From Lyngbya sp. HA4199-MV5 (lineage in GTDB: Bacteria > Cyanobacteriota > Cyanobacteriia > Leptolyngbyales > Leptolyngbyaceae): 64,000 nt of DNA. Each line of letters begins with the position of its first letter. Positions within the stretch are counted from its first letter, which is position 1. The stretch lies in NCBI GenBank assembly GCA_019359375.1, contig JAHHHL010000017.1, positions 1-64,000 of the forward strand, read 5' to 3'. Position numbers and translations under genes: made by a program. Below, piece after piece: positions 8,734 through 16,554 of this stretch. Under the pieces are notes generated by a model. The model ran no database searches. It was not told the origin of the DNA and saw only the letters and a list, made by a program, of their open reading frames with translations.

Positions 8734-9126
8734 CTAATTGTGACTTGCAGCTAACCCATTCGAGTGAGCCACAGTGCTGTGATTTCTGACATAGTCGTAC
8801 CATAACCGCGTAAGGTCTTGTGCCTGTTGCGCCATCTCCGAGCGGATTTGGTACATACGACGGGGGCGACCCCGACCTTCAACCTTTTTCCAGTATCCCT
8901 CTACAATCTGCTCATCTTCCAAAAACTTCAGCGCGCTGTAAAGCACAGTGTCAGAAAGACGATAAGTTGGATAATCGGACTCTAAAAGCTGAATCAGCTC
9001 GGTACCGTAGGAGTCACCCCGCGATAGAACAGCGAGGACGTAACACACTGCCAACTCTTTGTTGAGGTAGAACGGTGGAGGCGCTTGGAAAAACTGATAA
9101 ATATCATCAAACTTCATCTTTCCCAT
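8734..9126 (-). CDS. PadR-family transcriptional regulator
   Basis: 130 aa winged-helix regulator. ELAVCYVLAVLSRGDSYGTELIQ, then YRLSDTVLYSALKFLEDE and the wing GRGRPRRMYQ are diagnostic of PadR. ATG 9117 (MKFDDIYQF) is an equally good start. Cyanobacterial PadR proteins include the clock-related Pex, and this one could be in that branch, but I cannot separate Pex from other PadR members without alignment. Effector unknown. It faces away from a 1-kb gene-free region. Confidence 0.85.
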   Translation of the reverse strand: MGKMKFDDIYQFFQAPPPFYLNKELAVCYVLAVLSRGDSYGTELIQLLESDYPTYRLSDTVLYSALKFLEDEQIVEGYWKKVEGRGRPRRMYQIRSEMAQQAQDLTRLWYDYVRNHSTVAHSNGLAASHN

Positions 9127-9822
9127 CCAGACATACGAGTTATGTTCACTTAACTCTGCAAAGAGTTGCAGAAGGAACAGAGGACAATATCAACAGACTA
9201 GCAACGATACCCCAAGGACGAACATCATCCAAAAGCATTAAATTTTCAATCAAAGTAAAAAATCATGCTATTGGGCTACATGCTCCACTGAGGCACCTGA
9301 ACTGACCAAAAAGTCATCTTACTGCAACCTGGCATCTTCGCTAGAAACCGCATACGTTAAGCTCAAGAATCGGAATCCTAATCGAAAAGGTTGTCAGTAG
9401 GGGCTTTCACCCCTGCGATACCCACGACTAAGCCCTAATTTTTCAGAATAAAGACGCGATCGAACACATTGAGCGTTGTAGCACATATTCAGCTCAGAAG
9501 CTGTAAGCTTTCGCTTCAAGACTTCAAGAGCGCAGAGAACACAAGGCGACGCTCTGTTAGCAATGACAGGAACTATGACTGTTATACACCCTGATAGTAG
9601 ATCGAAACCGGAATATTGTCCGTATAAAAAGTAATAAGCCGCGTTTTTTTAAAATAAGGGAAGAACAAGTGAGCTTCAACTAGGAGGGTGCCAGCTAAAG
9701 AAGTGGTCGATCCTCAGGACAACATTTTACCTTGACCGTAGATATGCCTTTGAAGGTCTCCTCTCGGCTAGCATCAACACGCTATGGGCGCTTAGGAACG
9801 AGAACAGAATAAAACCGGTCAT
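9127..9822. other. Gene-free stretch
   Basis: About 700 bases upstream of the PadR gene with no convincing coding frame. A small hairpin-forming segment (AGGGGCTTTCACCCCT around 9399-9414) is present. No other repeat or RNA gene is recognised. Confidence 0.5.
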
Positions 9823-9856
9823 TCTGTAGGGATGTGACATGTCACGTTCCTACAGA
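9823..9856. repeat. REP-like palindrome, imperfect
   Basis: TCTGTAGGGATGTGACATG pairs with the following GTCACGTTCCTACAGA with a few mismatches. It is the same family as the perfect copy at 4531-4564. Confidence 0.8.
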
Positions 9857-9895
9857 CCTACAGAAAGACTTACACCTTGTTAAATTCGCGTTCCC

Positions 9896-10024
9896 TAGGG
9901 GCTGTCATCAATTAATACTACACATTGCTTGCAGCAAGGGTTCCAGCCCCCAGCCTGGTGTGTTGGGACGGGCGTGGCACTGCTGATATTGCAAGGTTTC
10001 GGAGCTAATTGATGACACGCCCTA
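9896..10024 (+). mobile_element. Miniature inverted-repeat element, family 1, copy A
   Basis: 129 bp with ends TAGGGGCTGTCATCAATTA and TAATTGATGACACGCCCTA, which are inverted repeats with two mismatches. It carries no coding capacity. TA at both borders may be a 2-bp target duplication. Copies at 13797, 16276 and 30008 are 128-129 bp, and a 57-bp half copy is at 23766. It lies 116 bp before the histidine kinase start. Confidence 0.85.
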
Positions 10025-10139
10025 ACAAGCAGACTTTTTTTTAATGGCAATGTATCACATACGATACATCTACTGTGCTTCCCCACTGCACAAATGCTAA
10101 GGTCTGAGGCATGGCTCTAACGGTTAAGAGGACGCTGGG

Positions 10140-11834
10140 ATGGTGGATCTGGCGCTGAACTTGCAGCAGCTATGTTTGTTTGTTGTTGAGACTGATTGGC
10201 GCGGTGCCGCTCTGCTGTTGGTACTGAGTGGTGGCGCGATCGCTGGTCTGGGGCTGTTGTCGCTTTTTTTGATGTACCAGCTTCAGCAGCACAAACAAAC
10301 GAGCCAGCAAGTGTTAGATCAGGTTCAGGACGAACTCAAGCGCCAAAACGAGGCTTTGGAGCAGCATTTCCAGCAACGCACCATTGCACTCCAACAACTG
10401 ACCGAACAGCAGCAGGCTCTGGCAGAAGTCGTTAGCAAGATTCGCTCCCCTCTTGAGCTAGACATGATCTTTAAGTTGGCAGCCACCGAGGTGCGTCAAT
10501 TACTCAAGGTTGATCGAGTCGGCATCTTTCGGTTCTACCCCGACTCAGGGTTTGATGATGGTGAATTTGTGTCCGAAGCGGTACTGCCGCCCTATGAGTC
10601 GGTGCTCAAGCGCCCTATCCATGACCACTGCTTTGGCGAACAGTATGCAATTCATTATCAGCATGGGCAAATCCAGGCGGTAGCCGATGTGCTCAACGCT
10701 GGGCTGACCGATTGCCATGTTGCAGTGTTAACTCAGTTTCAAATCAGGGCGAATCTGATTGTGCCGCTTCTTAGAGGTAAAGTGCTGTGGGGGTTATTGT
10801 GTATTCATCAATGTTCTGATCCGCGTGAGTGGCAGGCAGCAGAAATTGAATTTGTTAGCCAAATTGCGACGCAGCTTGATGTCGCGCTCTATCAGGCAGA
10901 ATTACTCAAGGAAACACAGCACAAAACTCAACAGCTAGAGGAAACCTTGCATCAGTTGCAGACCGCGCAGCTTCAGTTGGTGCAATCTGAAAAGATGTCA
11001 TCCCTGGGGCAGCTTGTGGCAGGTGTGGCGCATGAAATCAACAATCCAGTCAATTTCATTTATGGCAACCTGGCTCACGTTGACCACTACACACAAGATT
11101 TACTCGACTTGTTGCAGCTTTATCAAGAGATCTATGTTGTACCGCCAGCAGATGTGCAGGCAAAGATTGACCTAGTTGATCTGGATTTCATTTTGGCAGA
11201 CTTGCCCAGGCTACTGGCATCCATGAAAGTGGGTGCCGATCGCATTCGTGAAATTGTCCTTTCACTGCGGAATTTCTCGCGCTTAGACCAGTTTGAAATG
11301 AAGCCAGTACGTCTGCATGAAGGCATTGACAGTACGCTGATGATTTTACAGCATCGCTTGAAGCCGACCCCATACCAACCTGAGATTGAAGTCATTAAAC
11401 AATACGGCGAGTTGCCGTTGGTGGAATGTTCTGCGGGGCAGTTAAATCAGGTGTTTATGAACCTCTTGTCGAACGCGATCGATGCGCTGCAAGGATTACA
11501 CATCAACCCTGTTGAGACGGCGATCGAGCAGTCAGGAGTGATTACCATTCAAACCCAACGACTTGACTCAGAGCGCGTTCAGATTATGGTGCGCGACAAT
11601 GGACCAGGCATAGCAAGCGCCGCTCAACACAAACTGTTTGACCCGTTTTTCACCACCAAAGCAGTTGGGAAAGGTACTGGTTTGGGGCTTTCCATTAGTT
11701 ATCAAATTGTTGAACGGCATCACGGCACCTTGAGATGTGTGTCTGCACCCAATCAAGGTGCCGTCTTTTATCTTGAAATTCCCATTGCTCAAACAGCGGA
11801 AAAGGCTGACGCTAACGCTACGGCGTTGGGATAA
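10140..11834 (+). CDS. Candidate DXCF-type cyanobacteriochrome histidine kinase
   Basis: 564 aa. Membrane segment at residues about 22-46, coiled coil about 47-100, one GAF domain about 105-255, a second coiled coil, then a histidine kinase core. The H-box is AHEINNPVNF (His298), the N-box NLLSNAIDAL (Asn445), with DNGPGI, FFTTK and GKGTGLGLSIS. The GAF domain has the hallmarks of bilin-binding cyanobacteriochromes: HDHCF (Asp162-Cys164-Phe165, the DXCF motif), DCH (Cys192-His193, canonical chromophore Cys), then RANLIVPL and LWGLLCIHQC. The two cysteines are 28 residues apart, the spacing I recall for TePixJ. It would be a membrane-anchored light-sensing kinase, likely of the blue/green or violet class. 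No response regulator gene is adjacent. Bilin binding is inferred. Confidence 0.85.
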   Translation: MVDLALNLQQLCLFVVETDWRGAALLLVLSGGAIAGLGLLSLFLMYQLQQHKQTSQQVLDQVQDELKRQNEALEQHFQQRTIALQQLTEQQQALAEVVSKIRSPLELDMIFKLAATEVRQLLKVDRVGIFRFYPDSGFDDGEFVSEAVLPPYESVLKRPIHDHCFGEQYAIHYQHGQIQAVADVLNAGLTDCHVAVLTQFQIRANLIVPLLRGKVLWGLLCIHQCSDPREWQAAEIEFVSQIATQLDVALYQAELLKETQHKTQQLEETLHQLQTAQLQLVQSEKMSSLGQLVAGVAHEINNPVNFIYGNLAHVDHYTQDLLDLLQLYQEIYVVPPADVQAKIDLVDLDFILADLPRLLASMKVGADRIREIVLSLRNFSRLDQFEMKPVRLHEGIDSTLMILQHRLKPTPYQPEIEVIKQYGELPLVECSAGQLNQVFMNLLSNAIDALQGLHINPVETAIEQSGVITIQTQRLDSERVQIMVRDNGPGIASAAQHKLFDPFFTTKAVGKGTGLGLSISYQIVERHHGTLRCVSAPNQGAVFYLEIPIAQTAEKADANATALG

Positions 11835-12029
11835 GCTATTGGGCATCACACTGAGTCTATTCTCAAAGCTTAAGCACGGGCGATCGCGACAATGGCTCGA
11901 TCTAAATTGGATTTCTGAACCGTAAACTTGTGGGTTTAAATCGGCAATGGCAGTTCAGGTAGAAATGCTTGGACTGCAATCAATTTATAACCATAAGCTG
12001 ATTGATGTGACCAACTGATGGTTGGACTC

Positions 12030-12275
12030 CTGATTGACTGACAAATCTTGCTGCGATTACCTGCCCCGCCCTGCACTGAAAGTGCGGGCTAACTGAAGGA
12101 AGTCCTCTATAGGCTTTGCCTTCCCGAAGGGTAGAGGACTGCAAAGGTCTTTCAACCCGTTACCCTTTGGGAAGGCAAAGCCTACAACGAGTCTCATGCG
12201 ATTAGCCCGGATTTTAATCACGGGCGGGTAAGCAACGAAGCCATCAACCTTTCAGGACCTTTGCTAGTCAACCAG
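12030..12275 (+). mobile_element. Miniature inverted-repeat element, family 2, copy 1 (9-bp target duplication)
   Basis: 246 bp. Left end CTGATTGACTGACAAA and right end TTTGCTAGTCAACCAG are imperfect inverted repeats (three mismatches in 16). It is flanked by an exact 9-bp duplication, GTTGGACTC, at 12021-12029 and 12276-12284. The interior is a series of hairpins (GCCCTGCAC/GTGCGGGC, AGTCCTCT/AGAGGACT, CCCG near both ends) with no gene. Compared with the second copy (19508-19710), both loops at 12110-12133 and 12161-12184 hold extra 24-nt segments complementary to each other. Confidence 0.9.
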
Positions 12276-12319
12276 GTTGGACTCACACTTTAGCGTTACT
12301 ACTTTTACCGACAGTCAAA

Positions 12320-12391
<72 letters not shown>

Positions 12392-12413
12392 ATACTCTAA
12401 CAGTGCGCACTCC

Positions 12414-12443
12414 ATAGTACTGATAATTGAGCTGTTTTGACAA
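12414..12443 (-). promoter_or_regulatory. Candidate sigma-70 promoter of tRNA-Asn
   Basis: On the minus strand TTGTCA (12443-12438), an 18-bp spacer, then TACTAT (12419-12414). Predicted initiation is about 15 bases upstream of the tRNA 5' end. Confidence 0.6.
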
Positions 12444-12486
12444 GCATTCTGGCACTTTTTTTGATGAACCTGACGGGCGAGCCAGC

Positions 12487-13452
12487 TTAAAGGCTCGAAA
12501 TAGTTGCTGCATTGCGCCGTCGGAGGGTTTCAAGCAGAGTTGTAAAGCTGGCAGGAATGGGGGCCGTAACCGCGATCGTTGTGGCTAAAACGGGATGTTC
12601 CAGTTGGAGTCGCCATGCGTGAAGCGCCTGTCCAGACAGGTTTACACCCACCGAACGCCCTGTTCCATAGACCGGATCACCCACGATCGGATGTCCCATT
12701 TTGGCGCTGTGTACCCGAATTTGATGGGTACGTCCGGTTTCCAGCGCAAACTGCATTAATGTATAGTTTCCTAACCGTTCTTTCACCTGCCAGTGGGTAA
12801 TAGCACGACGACCTCCTTTTTCTTCAGGCACGATCGCCATTTTTTTGCGATCGATGAGATGTCGCCCGATCGGCAAATCGATCAGACCGCTTTCTGTCGC
12901 AGGTGCTCCATAAACAACCGCCAAATAATCCCGCCGTGCGGTTTTGGCTTTCAGTTGTGCCTGTAAGTGCTGGTGTGCCTGGTCGGTCTTGGCAACGGCG
13001 ATCGCGCCACTGGTGTCTTTATCCAACCGATGCACAATGCCGGGACGCTGCACACCGCCAATTCCTGCCAGATGATCGCAGTGTGCCAGTAGCGCGTTGA
13101 CTAACGTGCCGCCCTCATGACCTGGAGCGGGATGCACCACCAATCCTGCTGGCTTGTTGAGAATCAGCAGATGATCGTCTTCGTAAAGAATCTCCAGGGG
13201 AATATTTTCTGCCTGAAGATCTAGCGGTTGGGCATCGGGAATGGTGATGTGGATGCGATCGCCCACCTGCACGATCGCCTTTTTGGAGGTACACACCTGC
13301 CCATTCACCTGAATCTGCCCTTGCTCAATCAGATTTTGCAGCCGCGATCGCGAAATGTCCACTAGCTGCTCAGCCAGATAGCGATCGAGCCGATGGTGTA
13401 GCACCTCAGCATCACTTAATGCGGCAACTTGTAAGGCAATTTGGGAAGACAA
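12487..13452 (-). CDS. rluD: RluA/RluD-family 23S rRNA pseudouridine synthase
   Basis: 321 aa. An N-terminal S4 RNA-binding domain (about residues 18-75, SRSRLQNLIEQGQIQVNG) is followed by the RluA-type catalytic domain with the signature GIVHRLDKDTSG, catalytic Asp144, and RTHQIRVH. Length and S4 domain fit RluD (helix 69 of 23S rRNA) better than RluA. The exact uridines modified are inferred from family. It is the first gene upstream of the tRNA-Asn promoter region and is transcribed in the same direction. Confidence 0.9.
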   Translation of the reverse strand: MSSQIALQVAALSDAEVLHHRLDRYLAEQLVDISRSRLQNLIEQGQIQVNGQVCTSKKAIVQVGDRIHITIPDAQPLDLQAENIPLEILYEDDHLLILNKPAGLVVHPAPGHEGGTLVNALLAHCDHLAGIGGVQRPGIVHRLDKDTSGAIAVAKTDQAHQHLQAQLKAKTARRDYLAVVYGAPATESGLIDLPIGRHLIDRKKMAIVPEEKGGRRAITHWQVKERLGNYTLMQFALETGRTHQIRVHSAKMGHPIVGDPVYGTGRSVGVNLSGQALHAWRLQLEHPVLATTIAVTAPIPASFTTLLETLRRRNAATISSL

Positions 13453-13796
13453 TGGCTAAACCTTGACTCAGAACTACTCATTTCGATTACACGTTTTATG
13501 GGCAATGCCTAAAGCTCTGGACGGGCTTGGCGTTTAGCAGATGATTTTGTTGCCAAGCGATCAGCCCCTGCACTTCAATGCACATCAGGCGTATTGCTCT
13601 AAACAGCAGCAAAATCAACTCCGCTCTTTGCCTTTTCCTGCGTTATCTCGCTGAGGTCGTGTTGGCGATCGTTTAATTTAACCCTAACGCACGAAACAAC
13701 CACCTGGAAATGCGACGGCGTTACAAGGCTATTTTATGCTGTCAATCGCCCATGAGCCGCTGAGCACTCTAAATTGAGAGGCACACCTGAGATCGT
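13453..13796. other. Gene-free spacer
   Basis: About 340 bases between the pseudouridine synthase start and miniature element B. I see no coding frame, RNA gene or clear repeat in it. Any rluD promoter should lie here. Confidence 0.4.
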
Positions 13797-13924
13797 TAGG
13801 GCGTGTCATCAATTAGCTCCGAAACCTTGCAATATCAGCAGTGTCACGCCCGTCCCAACACACCAGGCTAGGGGCTGGAACCCTTAGTGAGAGCAATGTG
13901 CAGAGTAATTGATGACAGCCCCTA
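13797..13924 (-). mobile_element. Miniature inverted-repeat element, family 1, copy B
   Basis: 128 bp, inverted relative to copy A: begins TAGGGCGTGTCATCAATTA and ends TAATTGATGACAGCCCCTA. The terminal CTA at 13922-13924 is the TAG stop codon of the minus-strand gene 13922-14179, so the element abuts or truncates that gene's 3' end. Confidence 0.85.
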
Positions 13925-14179
13925 GCAGTGGCTGACCAGTTTTGGTGCAACGATCAGCGTAATGTTCTGTCGATCGACCACATAGACGATGTCTCCAGGC
14001 TGTAACGCGGCTTCCTGCGTGCAGCGAGCTTTCCAGTACGAACCGCTAAACGACACGCGCCATTGCCGTTTAGGTTGAATCACTTCCATCACGATCGCCT
14101 CTTGATCAAAGGCAGGTGGTTGTAATTGGTGGGTATGGTCTGCAAACAACCACTGAAGCAGTCCGAGTTTTTTCAGCAT
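13922..14179 (-). CDS. Small NfeD-like/OB-fold protein
   Basis: 85 aa from ATG 14179 (MLKKLGLLQW). The stretch QEAIVMEVIQPKRQWRVSFS, then WKARC and LQPGDIVYVVDR, resembles the C-terminal OB-fold of NfeD proteins (a soluble beta-barrel modifying membrane partners). No membrane segment. The stop codon coincides with the edge of miniature element B, so the original C-terminus may have been a little longer. It lies directly downstream of the zinc-ribbon gene at a 16-base gap, suggesting one transcript. Confidence 0.65.
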   Translation of the reverse strand: MLKKLGLLQWLFADHTHQLQPPAFDQEAIVMEVIQPKRQWRVSFSGSYWKARCTQEAALQPGDIVYVVDRQNITLIVAPKLVSHC

Positions 14180-14195
14180 CGGTTTAAGCTCGCTA

Positions 14196-14483
14196 TTAGT
14201 GCGTGTAGGGATAGCGCTGCTCACCTGGAGCATCGGTTGAAGGTGCATTGGTAGGAGCCAGTGGAGTCGCTGGCGGTTTTGTAACATCTTGCAGGATTGC
14301 TATCAGAATGATCAAAAAGATGAAGCCCCAAATAATCAAACTACTAGAGCCTGGTTCGTAGGTTTCTAAATCTTTTTTGTAGCCGCAGTAGATACATTCA
14401 TAGTTTGTATCCCCGCGTTGAATTAAAGCTTCTTCTCTACAGGAAGGGCATTTAAGCGCATAACGTTCTCTCATTGCTGGCAA
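14196..14483 (-). CDS. Small zinc-ribbon membrane protein, function unknown
   Basis: 95 aa. An N-terminal ribbon has CPSC near residue 12 and CIYC near residue 30, likely binding one zinc ion. One membrane segment follows (LIIWGFIFLIILIAIL) and then a Pro/Ala/Thr-rich tail. ATG 14474 is an alternative start. No family name can be given. Its position just before the NfeD-like gene is consistent with a two-gene unit. Confidence 0.7.
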   Translation of the reverse strand: MPAMRERYALKCPSCREEALIQRGDTNYECIYCGYKKDLETYEPGSSSLIIWGFIFLIILIAILQDVTKPPATPLAPTNAPSTDAPGEQRYPYTH

Positions 14484-14568
14484 GCCCTCTCTCGATGAAT
14501 GCCTACAGTTAATTATGCTAAAGGCGCTAAAAGTGTGACATTTCTAATGATGAGAACGCCTAAAAAGA

Positions 14569-14598
14569 CAAAAAAGCGCGGTTTACACAAACCACGCT
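14569..14598 (-). terminator. Rho-independent terminator
   Basis: On the minus strand AGCGTGGTTT-GTGT-AAACCGCGCT forms a 10-bp stem with one G-U pair and is followed by a run of T. It lies about 30 bases after the stop codon of the 14630-14998 gene. Confidence 0.8.
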
Positions 14599-14629
14599 CC
14601 TCACATAATATGGGTGGAAAGGTAATGCG

Positions 14630-14998
14630 TTAACAGCCTATGACCTGCCATGCTCGTTGCCTAAACTCTCCGGAGCATGGAAAGACAAGCTTTTGAAAGG
14701 TGGGTATTTTTGAGTGGGCTACAGCGGCTGGTTGCAAGCCAATCTGCTCTCTCAATTCAGCCTGCTGCTGCTTATAGCGTTCACGATCGGTACAATTTAG
14801 CAGTCCCAATTCATGCGCCATGAAGTGATCTGCTTCGTTGAGCAAAAAGGTTAACGCCTCATCAGTCTCCGCGAGAATGAGGATTTCGGTTAAACGCTCT
14901 GCATCTTGTTCGGATAGATGCTCTTGGGCTGCAAGCTGGCAATAAGCACGCAGAGTGTCTCCATACTTACTGTCGAGCTGCGATTGGTCAATCCACAT
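14630..14998 (-). CDS. Hypothetical protein
   Basis: 122 aa, mostly helical and acidic in the first two thirds (LSEQDAERLTEILILAETDE), without signal peptide, membrane segment or a motif I know. Cysteines at positions 20, 69, 108 and 122 show no metal-site spacing. It is followed by a clear terminator, which supports real expression. Function unknown. Confidence 0.65.
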   Translation of the reverse strand: MWIDQSQLDSKYGDTLRAYCQLAAQEHLSEQDAERLTEILILAETDEALTFLLNEADHFMAHELGLLNCTDRERYKQQQAELREQIGLQPAAVAHSKIPTFQKLVFPCSGEFRQRAWQVIGC

Positions 14999-15323
14999 GA
15001 TTAACTCCTGATTTAATCTCGTTCCAAGGTCTCATGGTCGATCGCCTCTCTGATGACCTTGCTTTCGGAAACAAATAGGCATGACAACAGAGCAACGTTC
15101 TTGCACAAGATAACGACAATTGAGCGAAATAGGCGCGTTTACTGACTGTGGTGGACATCAATAGCCACTTGTAGTCTACACAACAGCGCTCTAACGATGC
15201 CTTTGCGAGAATTCACGTTTTTGAACCATGAACCTTTCGCGAGACAAAGCGCTGCTGCCAGAGCTTCTCAACCAGTGCAAATCTCTTCGGATAAATCAAA
15301 CGGAGAAATGCACCCTGTACTTT

Positions 15324-15449
15324 AGGTATATGTTGCGCCTGCTGACTTTGTGACAGAGATTTGTTCTGCGTTTGTGAGCTTTACTTAATCTCTATATTAA
15401 GGACGTTAATTTGAAGGTGTCACAAAGCCGCTGGTTACGACATATACCT
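15324..15449. repeat. Symmetric bipartite inverted repeat of unknown nature
   Basis: Left arm AGGTATATGT, 12 bases, CTTTGTGACA (15324-15355). Right arm TGTCACAAAG, 12 bases, ACATATACCT (15418-15449). Both 10-bp boxes are perfect inverted repeats, and the 12-base spacers are equal in length but not in sequence. A 62-base AT-rich centre separates the arms. It lies in the 650-bp gene-free region before the sigma factor gene. Confidence 0.6.
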
Positions 15450-15650
15450 GTGTAGGTGTTCGCTTTGAAATAGCCCGTTTGAAATTGAGCCGTTGTTTGC
15501 ACCAGCACGCTACCTGTTGAATCGCTTAGTTGATCGATCGTTTCAGTTGAGTTCAGGTTGTGAGACCTCTGAGTGGCGATCGACCGTGCTGCTCAGAACA
15601 ATCTGTTAACCCAAAGTCCTTGGATTGTGGTGTGAGAATCGCATTGACTG

Positions 15651-16274
15651 ATGAACGTTGCCCTCTGGGAGACTTCAGTAATGAGAGAACGCTTTGATTT
15701 AGAGTTCCAGGCGCTCTTAGATCGAAATAATCCTGACACGCGATCGATTTGGTGCTTTGTTGAGCGCACGATCCGACAGTACCAACTGGGTGGCGATATA
15801 ACCGCAGATGAAGTGCTGATGGAAGCCTATGTGCGAGGCATCCGCCAGATTGTCACCAGGCAAAAAATGATTGTGAATCCTTTAGGTTGGATTCGCCTGA
15901 CTGCAAACTATATTATTCTCGAATACTCTCGGACTGTACGCCGCAACGTGCCGCTTGAAACAGGTGGTGCCGCAGAAGCAAAGCTAGCGGTGGCAGGAGA
16001 GATGGATCGGCTGGTGAGAGAGGAGGAGATTGAGGCAAACATTCAAGCGCTGTATGCGGCTCTCGCGCAGTTATCCCCCAGAGAACAAGAAATTTTGCTG
16101 TGGCGGCATGTGGACGACCTGCCCTGGTGCGAAGTGGGAAAGCGGCTCATTGACTGTGGTGAAGCTGACGTGAATGAACCCGCACTACGACAGCAGGGGT
16201 ATCGTGCCTTAGTCCGTCTACGCAAACTTTTCCATGCTCTCAACGTCCAAGATCCAGATGATAAAGTGGCTTAG
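15651..16274 (+). CDS. Sigma-70-like (ECF/alternative) sigma factor
   Basis: 207 aa. The N-terminal half has region-2-like helices (EVLMEAYVRGIRQIV, then NPLGWIRLTANYIILEYSR). The C-terminal half has a region-4 helix-turn-helix beginning LSPREQEILLWRHVDDLPW and ending ALVRLRKLFH. A 13-residue insertion in the helix-turn-helix is unusual. Both ATG 15651 and ATG 15681 (MRERFDL) are possible starts. No anti-sigma gene is adjacent. Promoter targets unknown. Miniature element C begins two bases after the stop codon. Confidence 0.7.
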   Translation: MNVALWETSVMRERFDLEFQALLDRNNPDTRSIWCFVERTIRQYQLGGDITADEVLMEAYVRGIRQIVTRQKMIVNPLGWIRLTANYIILEYSRTVRRNVPLETGGAAEAKLAVAGEMDRLVREEEIEANIQALYAALAQLSPREQEILLWRHVDDLPWCEVGKRLIDCGEADVNEPALRQQGYRALVRLRKLFHALNVQDPDDKVA

Positions 16275-16275
16275 C

Positions 16276-16404
16276 TAGGGGCTGTTATCAACTATGACCA
16301 CACATTATTTTCAGCAAGGGTTCCAGCCCCTAGCCTGGTGCGTTAGGGCGGGCGCGATCGTGCAGATACCAAAACGTTTTGGAGCTAATCGATGACGCGC
16401 CCTG
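16276..16404 (+). mobile_element. Miniature inverted-repeat element, family 1, copy C
   Basis: 129 bp, same orientation as copy A but more diverged (TAGGGGCTGTTATCAACTA at the left; GATGACGCGCCCTG at the right). It starts immediately after the stop codon of the sigma factor gene, so it may now form the 3' end of that transcript. Confidence 0.8.
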
Positions 16405-16554
16405 GCTCAACACGACCCCACCCTAAAACAGCCTGTCTAGTTGGGGCTGATCGGTTTATCAGCATACGGTCAAGATTGCGGGGCAGGTGTTGCCCATAGC
16501 AGACAACGCGGTAGAGTAGTGAGACAGTACGATCGACGCTAGATGCGATGCCCT

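Noticed and set aside
12030-12275. Omega-RNA or IS200/IS605-like element end
   Set aside because: The GGGCGGG hairpins recall such structures, but the 16-bp inverted ends and 9-bp duplications do not fit IS200/IS605 transposition.
15300-15460. Possible type V-K CAST transposon end because of TTGTGACA-like repeats
   Set aside because: Only two boxes are present, no tns genes or Cas12k lie nearby, and the TGTACA-type terminus is missing.
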